Part shown: positions 58,594 to 64,000 of the stretch, piece by piece
Numbering within the stretch: position 1 is the first letter of the stretch
Layout of the letters: the number at the start of each line of letters is the position of its first letter
DNA from: Eucalyptus grandis
Lineage: Eukaryota; Streptophyta; Magnoliopsida; Myrtales; Myrtaceae
Direction of reading: 5' to 3'
Length of the DNA stretch: 64,000 nucleotides
Assembly (NCBI RefSeq): GCF_016545825.1
Contig: NC_052614.1
Span: forward strand, 34,442,072 to 34,506,071
The notes under the pieces: model-generated
Databases searched by the model: none
Told to the model about the DNA's origin: nothing
Seen by the model: only the letters and a program-made list of their open reading frames with translations
Position numbers and translations under genes: made by a program

Positions 58594-60427
58594 CATAATT
58601 GAAAGGATAAAAATAGAAAATAGAAAAGAAAAGAAAAGAAAGTATTATTAGTTAACAGTTAGCACAAACAACTAAAAATGATTCCATGGAATGTGATTAC
58701 TTGAAATAAGATCCTATTTATGGATTCCTCATCGATAGTAACAAACTAGGCCTAAGGTTACTCATGAGGGTTATATGTTCTCATTTTTTCTTTTTTTTTA
58801 GAAAAATTTTTCCATTCATATATTTAATTGATTGATTACAAGTCATAAATGTCACACACATTCAAATTTAACTACATAATAGATATTCATATTGCAATTT
58901 ACCAATTAATAGATGAATTGCAAGAAGTTTCCTCTTACCTGGAATGGAAAAAATATGACGCTGTTGATAAATTATTGATATTTTATTATATGAAATGGTT
59001 CACATATTATGAGAATTACTAATTTATATATAAATGACAGCCATCGCCTACAATAAAATGATCCAAATTAATTAATCACTCTAAAATTTATACATTAAAA
59101 TCCACTACGCTCTTCCTGTCTCTCTTGACTATTTGGTTATGATGATGTTGGTCTACATGAATTAAGTCTATGTAATCAAGCTTCTAATGACAATGTCAAC
59201 GTGCCATGTCATTTATTCAGTAACTTGTGTCATGTGCTTGATTTGTTACGTCATAATGAATTCAATTCTCCACCCACGCATTTAATTTTCCTCTTGATGT
59301 CATGTCATTTAATTTTCCTCATTGCCATGTCATATATTGCCACATCACCTTGATTTTATGCGTTACAATCAATCACATTCGTAAATCTACTCACACATGC
59401 CCACCCCCCCTTTTTAAAGTACAAACAGATGTGCACGAATGAAGACACAAAAATTACATGAATGACTATGGTAGGAAGTAATAGTTTCACCACTATATTC
59501 GGCGAATTCTCATTTTTAAACAAAATTCATCACGCTCTTATTCAGCAAATGATATGATGAAGGAATTCTAAACTTAACTATACAAAAGGCTGTAATTCGA
59601 AAGGGTGTCGTAGAAGTGCTAGCTCTTTTCTTAGGATAATGAACACTTATACCGGAGACTCTAGGTTTTCACATAAATCGGAGCCAGCAGCTTCATCTTC
59701 AACTTGAGTGGTCAAATGACTCTATCTAATACTTAAGGCAATAATTTTTCAATCGACCTATGATAAATAAATTTGTCAGGGAATCTTAAATGGTTTTTAA
59801 GAAGATACTATCCGATAGATTATCTAAACACAAGATAGGAAATATTTTAGGAACTTGAAGTATTACAAACTTGCGAACTGGGTTTTTGCAAAATCTTAAA
59901 TTCACGATTAATATAGCTTTATGAATTACTCTTTTTATTTTTGGCTATGGTCATCTAAAATCTTGCCAAATAAATGTCAGTAAATCAATAAGTTAATAAA
60001 TCTCCATATGTATGTATCCCTGTGGCTACCCGTCAATTATATACAAATCATGAACTCTAGCCAGTAAAATTTTTACTCTCTCTCTCTCATATATATATGT
60101 ATGTATGTATTTATCCTCATTGCCATGTTCATTACCTACATACTAAATCTAAGTCATGATGAGTGTGCTAAATTATGTCGTTTGCCTTAGTCGGGAAGTA
60201 TTGAACCGATCATCCAATCTTCACACTTTCAATTCCATTCTCAAGTCCAGCGGACCAACTTGTTGACTGGAGCATACATGTCCTCATTCTCGGCGACAGA
60301 ACTGACAGAACATGTCAACATACTGTCGCCCGGTCGTTCACTTGTGGGACGTCTGTATGATCACACATTAATTCCGTTCAGAACTGGACTTCATCGACGA
60401 CAATTACCACATAACACTAATCTCCGC

Positions 60428-60472
<45 letters not shown>

Positions 60473-61250
60473 CAATCGATCAATAGAATTGTTTCTGAAG
60501 TTATACTTAAACCAGATTTGTTAAAATAGGGTTTTTGTACTGAAAGAATTTTCTCCAATTTTTCATATTTTTTTAAAAATATTTTTGAAATATTTGAAAG
60601 ATCTTCTTTCATAATAGCATTTTCCTTAGAGGTTTTTTGGTATATAAGTGGATTATTTTCAGAGAGAAGCTCCTTTATTGCCCGAAGGGTTTGGTCAGTG
60701 CAGCTGTGTGCATTCTATATATATGTAATTCCTCTTTTCCAGTCACGACACTTCACAATAAAAGATTCTCAAAGCTTCTTTTAATGGGGATTCTTTCTTC
60801 TTGGGCTTGGCACCAGTTGAAACTGACTCTGCCCATATAAGTTGTGCATAATTAAGGGCTGAGATTGTCGAGTCCGAAAGTGCGCCATTCGTGAATGGCA
60901 GGTTGTGGTAGAACTCTTTGCACCTGTAGGATTCATGATGTGAATGTGTGGTTTCCTTGTCAGGTGGTCCCCCCAATGTCACCTGGAATAAGGTGGCCGA
61001 CAATGCTGTCATCGGCCTCAAGACTATGAGAACATGCCACTGCAAGTGAGGTGAACATCGTGTTCTTATGTGATGTGGTGTGTCCCCAAAACGCCAAAGC
61101 CATTGAATGAGTGGGCTACACATAATTTGACTGCTAGCTAGGATGAATTAGATGCATATGCACTATTATCTTAGCATGAGAAGCGATTGTATAGACTTAG
61201 CTTACGGTTAGATATAACCAACTACCGTACACAAACTATATGGAACGCGT
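58593..61250. other. AT-rich intergenic
   Basis: Only microsatellites stand out. The minus-strand ORF 60743-61123 (126 residues) has no recognisable motif and no partners. No gene is supported. Confidence 0.45.
60428..60471. repeat. (ATA)n microsatellite
   Basis: About 14-15 units of the ATA/TAA trinucleotide, uninterrupted. Confidence 0.95.
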
Positions 61251-61660
61251 TGTCGTGACCTGACCTCGCCTCCTCTCGCCTTCTGGGGTGAAAAGGAAAA
61301 GGTCGGGTTTAAAAATAATTGACCATGGGAATTTCCTCACAATTCGTATCCACAAAGACATCACCACCTCGCCCTTCGGGACAAACCTTTTGTGAGTTCC
61401 CTTCCACACAAACACGAACTTTCCCAAGCTTATACCTTGCGTGATAACGGAAGATGTCGTAATCTGCACCCACATGAGCAGCACACCTTGGAAGAGGAGG
61501 TCGGGTATGGATATCGGATTTCGGGATACCTTTGCTATCATAGCCCTCTTGATCGTACTCTTTACCCATAAGGATAGCATCACTTCATCCATTGGGCTAC
61601 TATCACATCAAGTATGCTAAATCATGATGAGCCTCATCGAGACTCATACCCTTCACGACA
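61251..61660. mobile_element. Probable short LTR, 410 bp
   Basis: It begins TGTCGTGACC and ends CCTTCACGACA, an 8-base inverted terminal match with TG...CA ends. It is followed by GGTTTTTATTTATTAACTAG and a GGGGAGTCGCCACTAG phrase, which I associate with plant gypsy (Tat-like) elements. The 5-bp flanks (CGCGT and GGTTT) do not match, so it is either one LTR of a larger element running right or a rearranged copy. Confidence 0.5.
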
Positions 61661-64000
61661 GGTTTTTATTTATTAACTAGTTGTTTAGACAATCTAAAAA
61701 AAGGGGAGTCGCCACTAGCCTTGTTTTTAGGGATCGGCTAGAAAATCCAATCGAGGGTTGAGAGTCGTCACTTGATTTTTATGCAACTAGATATTTAGGT
61801 TTGGGAATTTAGGTTATGCTAATATTTCTATTAGCTCCATTTTTGTACTTAACAATATATCATGTTACCTAAGGTATCTATGCATTTCTTTTTATCTTTT
61901 CGAGATCAATGAACCTAAACGAAGTGATCACGCATGGATTATTGTTTTCATGCAATTCTATATCTATGAAATAGAAAACAAAGTATACAATTGAATTTAA
62001 AGACTAGACGTTAAGTAAACAACCAAGTAAGCAATAAGGAAAATGGTAAATCTAACATGCAATCTTAAAACTTAAAAGAAATAAAGGGGAAAAAGAGAGA
62101 GAAAAGAACTTGCAACTCGTCGGGTGTTTATACAAATGAAGTAACCTGAAACATATATTAGGAAAATGGGTACAAAATATATGATTGGAATGGACATTGA
62201 TCTTTTATCATCTTCATGTCAGCTCCATCTTCAAGGTCATAATCTAATTCTAATCTAAGAACTAGAACTAGCTACATACAATGGAAGAAAACAATCATTT
62301 ACAATAAAACAGTCAAAAGCACAAGAAAATGATCAAGAACAATCAAACAATTGAAGCAATGCTCGGAATTCTTGAAATTTGGGTCTTGGGGTCGGCCTTT
62401 GTAATTCATGCATCGGTCCCTTTAGACACCTACCCTAATTCATTTTTTATGACCCACGGCCATTAGTGACCATTTGTGTTCTCACATAGCCACTAATGCT
62501 TGTGAATCCCTAAATCATGTTTTAAGTGAGACCCAACATTTACCTATGAGATCAGGCATTGCACCTAACACACATTTAACATTTATGGGCATCAACAAAA
62601 ATTAAACATACAGGCAGGCCCTTGGGCCTTATTTCCCAAACAACTAATTAATTTGAGTGAACTGTCAGCAGATCATTTCTTCAATGGACATGTGCTAATC
62701 GTAATCACAGGCATTCTAACGAATGACATAGTTTCATGCATGTGCATGATTCCTGTGATGCTTCAAAGATGAGTTTGAAACGTCAATAACGGAAAATGAG
62801 GTTTTTGAGACAAAGGGATATCTCGGCTATATAACGCGTTTGATTGCCAAGGATAGTTTGGGACTCGCATGTCATGCACTCACAAATATCACAAGCATTT
62901 TAAATACGGTCCAAATTATGACAATCATAATGTCAAATCAAAAGTTTAAATGATTCTAAAGTATTTAGACAAATGATATCTTGGTTATGGAATGCATTTA
63001 ATTACCAAGGCTAGTCTGGGGCTCACATATCATGCACTCATAGACATCACACGCATTTTAAATACAGCCCAAACCTCAACCTTTCCAACGTTAAATCAAG
63101 CATTTGAAAGATTTTAAACATTTAATGTTGGAAGCATCACATATACTAAATTTAATTTGATGCGCAAAGTCAACGCTTCAAACCATTTTTAGTAAAAAAG
63201 ATACCAAAATATCCTTTCATTCATCAAAAAATTTTGACAATGAAGATAAAGGAATTTGAAACAAATTTCATGAAGACAATGAGTCTTAATTTCACATGCA
63301 AACTATCCTAAAAAATCTAGATAGACAATCATGACGAAGGTCTACAACAGAACATTTCAGACAAGACAATTCGAATTAACAAAATTGAAAAGGACCCATT
63401 GATGATTTATCCTTGAAAAAATTGCATAACATGCATAACATCATAAGGAACAACTTTCGTGGAGAAAGTTTCCTGAGAAAAGCTAAGCATGAATTTACAA
63501 AAATCTGACAATGCACATCATTGCATTAGAAAATTGCCAAAACTACTTGACAATATGCTATTGAGATTGAGATTTGGCCTATCAAATAAGGTCTAAAGAT
63601 CATGAAATTTCACCACAATGAAGATAAAAAGATAAAAATTAAAGGGTGTTAGGGTTTAACTCAAGAATCCCTACCGAAAAATTCACACAAAAATAGCAAA
63701 AGTTTGCCTAAACAGGGAAACAAGGGTTCTGAATTTACTCCTAGGTCAAAATTCTAATCTAGTTTAGAAAAAAATGGAAAGTGAGTCTAACGACAAGCAA
63801 ATTGTGTGAAACTAATGGCATTTGAAAGGTTAAGTGAGCCCGACAACTTCCTAGAGGGGTCCAAGTTCAATTGATGTAATTTTGGTGCTAAAAATTGAAG
63901 TTTGTGAAGGTGCACATATTGGTCATTAAAAACCAGAACATAGCATGCATTTATGATTTCTATAATCATTTAAACAATGCATAAATGAAATGAAATTTGC
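61661..64000. other. Probable retroelement-derived DNA, no gene
   Basis: GGAGTCGCCAC at about 61709 and GAGTCGTCACTTGATTTTTA at about 61762 frame a retroelement-like leader. The rest is AT-rich and holds a 158-bp duplication (62810-63077). No pol domain is readable in any frame. Confidence 0.4.
62810..63077. repeat. 158-bp direct duplication
   Basis: Two copies, aligned from TATCTCGGCTATATAACGCG (62819) and TATCTTGGTTATGGAATGCA (62977), share TTGATTGCCAAGG/TTAATTACCAAGG, CATGCACTCA and GCATTTTAAATAC. Divergence is about 15-20% by eye. Confidence 0.85.

Noticed and set aside
60743..61123. 126-residue minus-strand ORF as a gene
   Set aside because: No recognisable motif, no splice partners or promoter, and it is surrounded by repeat-like DNA.

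Overview
This is nuclear DNA of a flowering plant. The evidence is one intron-containing, plant-specific auxin response factor gene set in a dense field of plant LTR retrotransposons, a Mutator-like element, a SINE, a LINE tail, a TRIM and MITE-like repeats. The AT-rich intergenic DNA and the ARF7/19-type protein suit a eudicot. I cannot name the species with confidence. The only complete, apparently functional host gene I can support is the ARF gene on the minus strand (23056-29909).

Layout. 1-9900 is a decayed minus-strand Ty3/gypsy element. Its 5' LTR is 6785-9900, followed (going down in coordinate) by a PBS, gag with a CCHC knuckle, protease and reverse transcriptase/RNase H. A solo LTR (821-4311, TSD TATCA) and a tRNA-derived SINE (about 440-650) have both landed in its RT gene. 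9901-13740 holds a gypsy gag scrap, a LINE 3' end with poly(A) tail, and a copia-type LTR (12244-13386). 13748-20765 is a complete Mutator-like element (MULE) with long degenerate TIRs and a perfect 9-bp TSD. It carries a decayed minus-strand MURA-type transposase and, convergent to it, a plus-strand GRF-zinc-finger/transmembrane gene. 20775-23055 is intergenic. 23056-29909 is the ARF gene, with a GC-rich leader and promoter up to about 31.2 kb. 31.2-46.6 kb is AT-rich intergenic DNA with MITE-like elements, minisatellites, a TRIM (43869-44157) and a possible LTR (40657-43456). 46.65-58.5 kb is a four-deep nest: copia-type LTR, then a 3.9-kb solo LTR, then a 3.1-kb solo LTR, then an inverted 3.1-kb solo LTR of the same family as its host. 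58.5-64 kb is repeat-derived DNA without a recognisable gene.

The ARF gene reads through 14 coding exons to a protein of 1112 or 1114 residues: B3 DNA-binding domain, Auxin_resp region, Q-rich activating middle region and C-terminal PB1. Its first exon is a separate small exon about 180 bp upstream of the exon that naive ORF calling would start with. Everything else coding-like is mobile-element debris. The transposon boundaries were read directly from TIRs or LTR ends plus target-site duplications.
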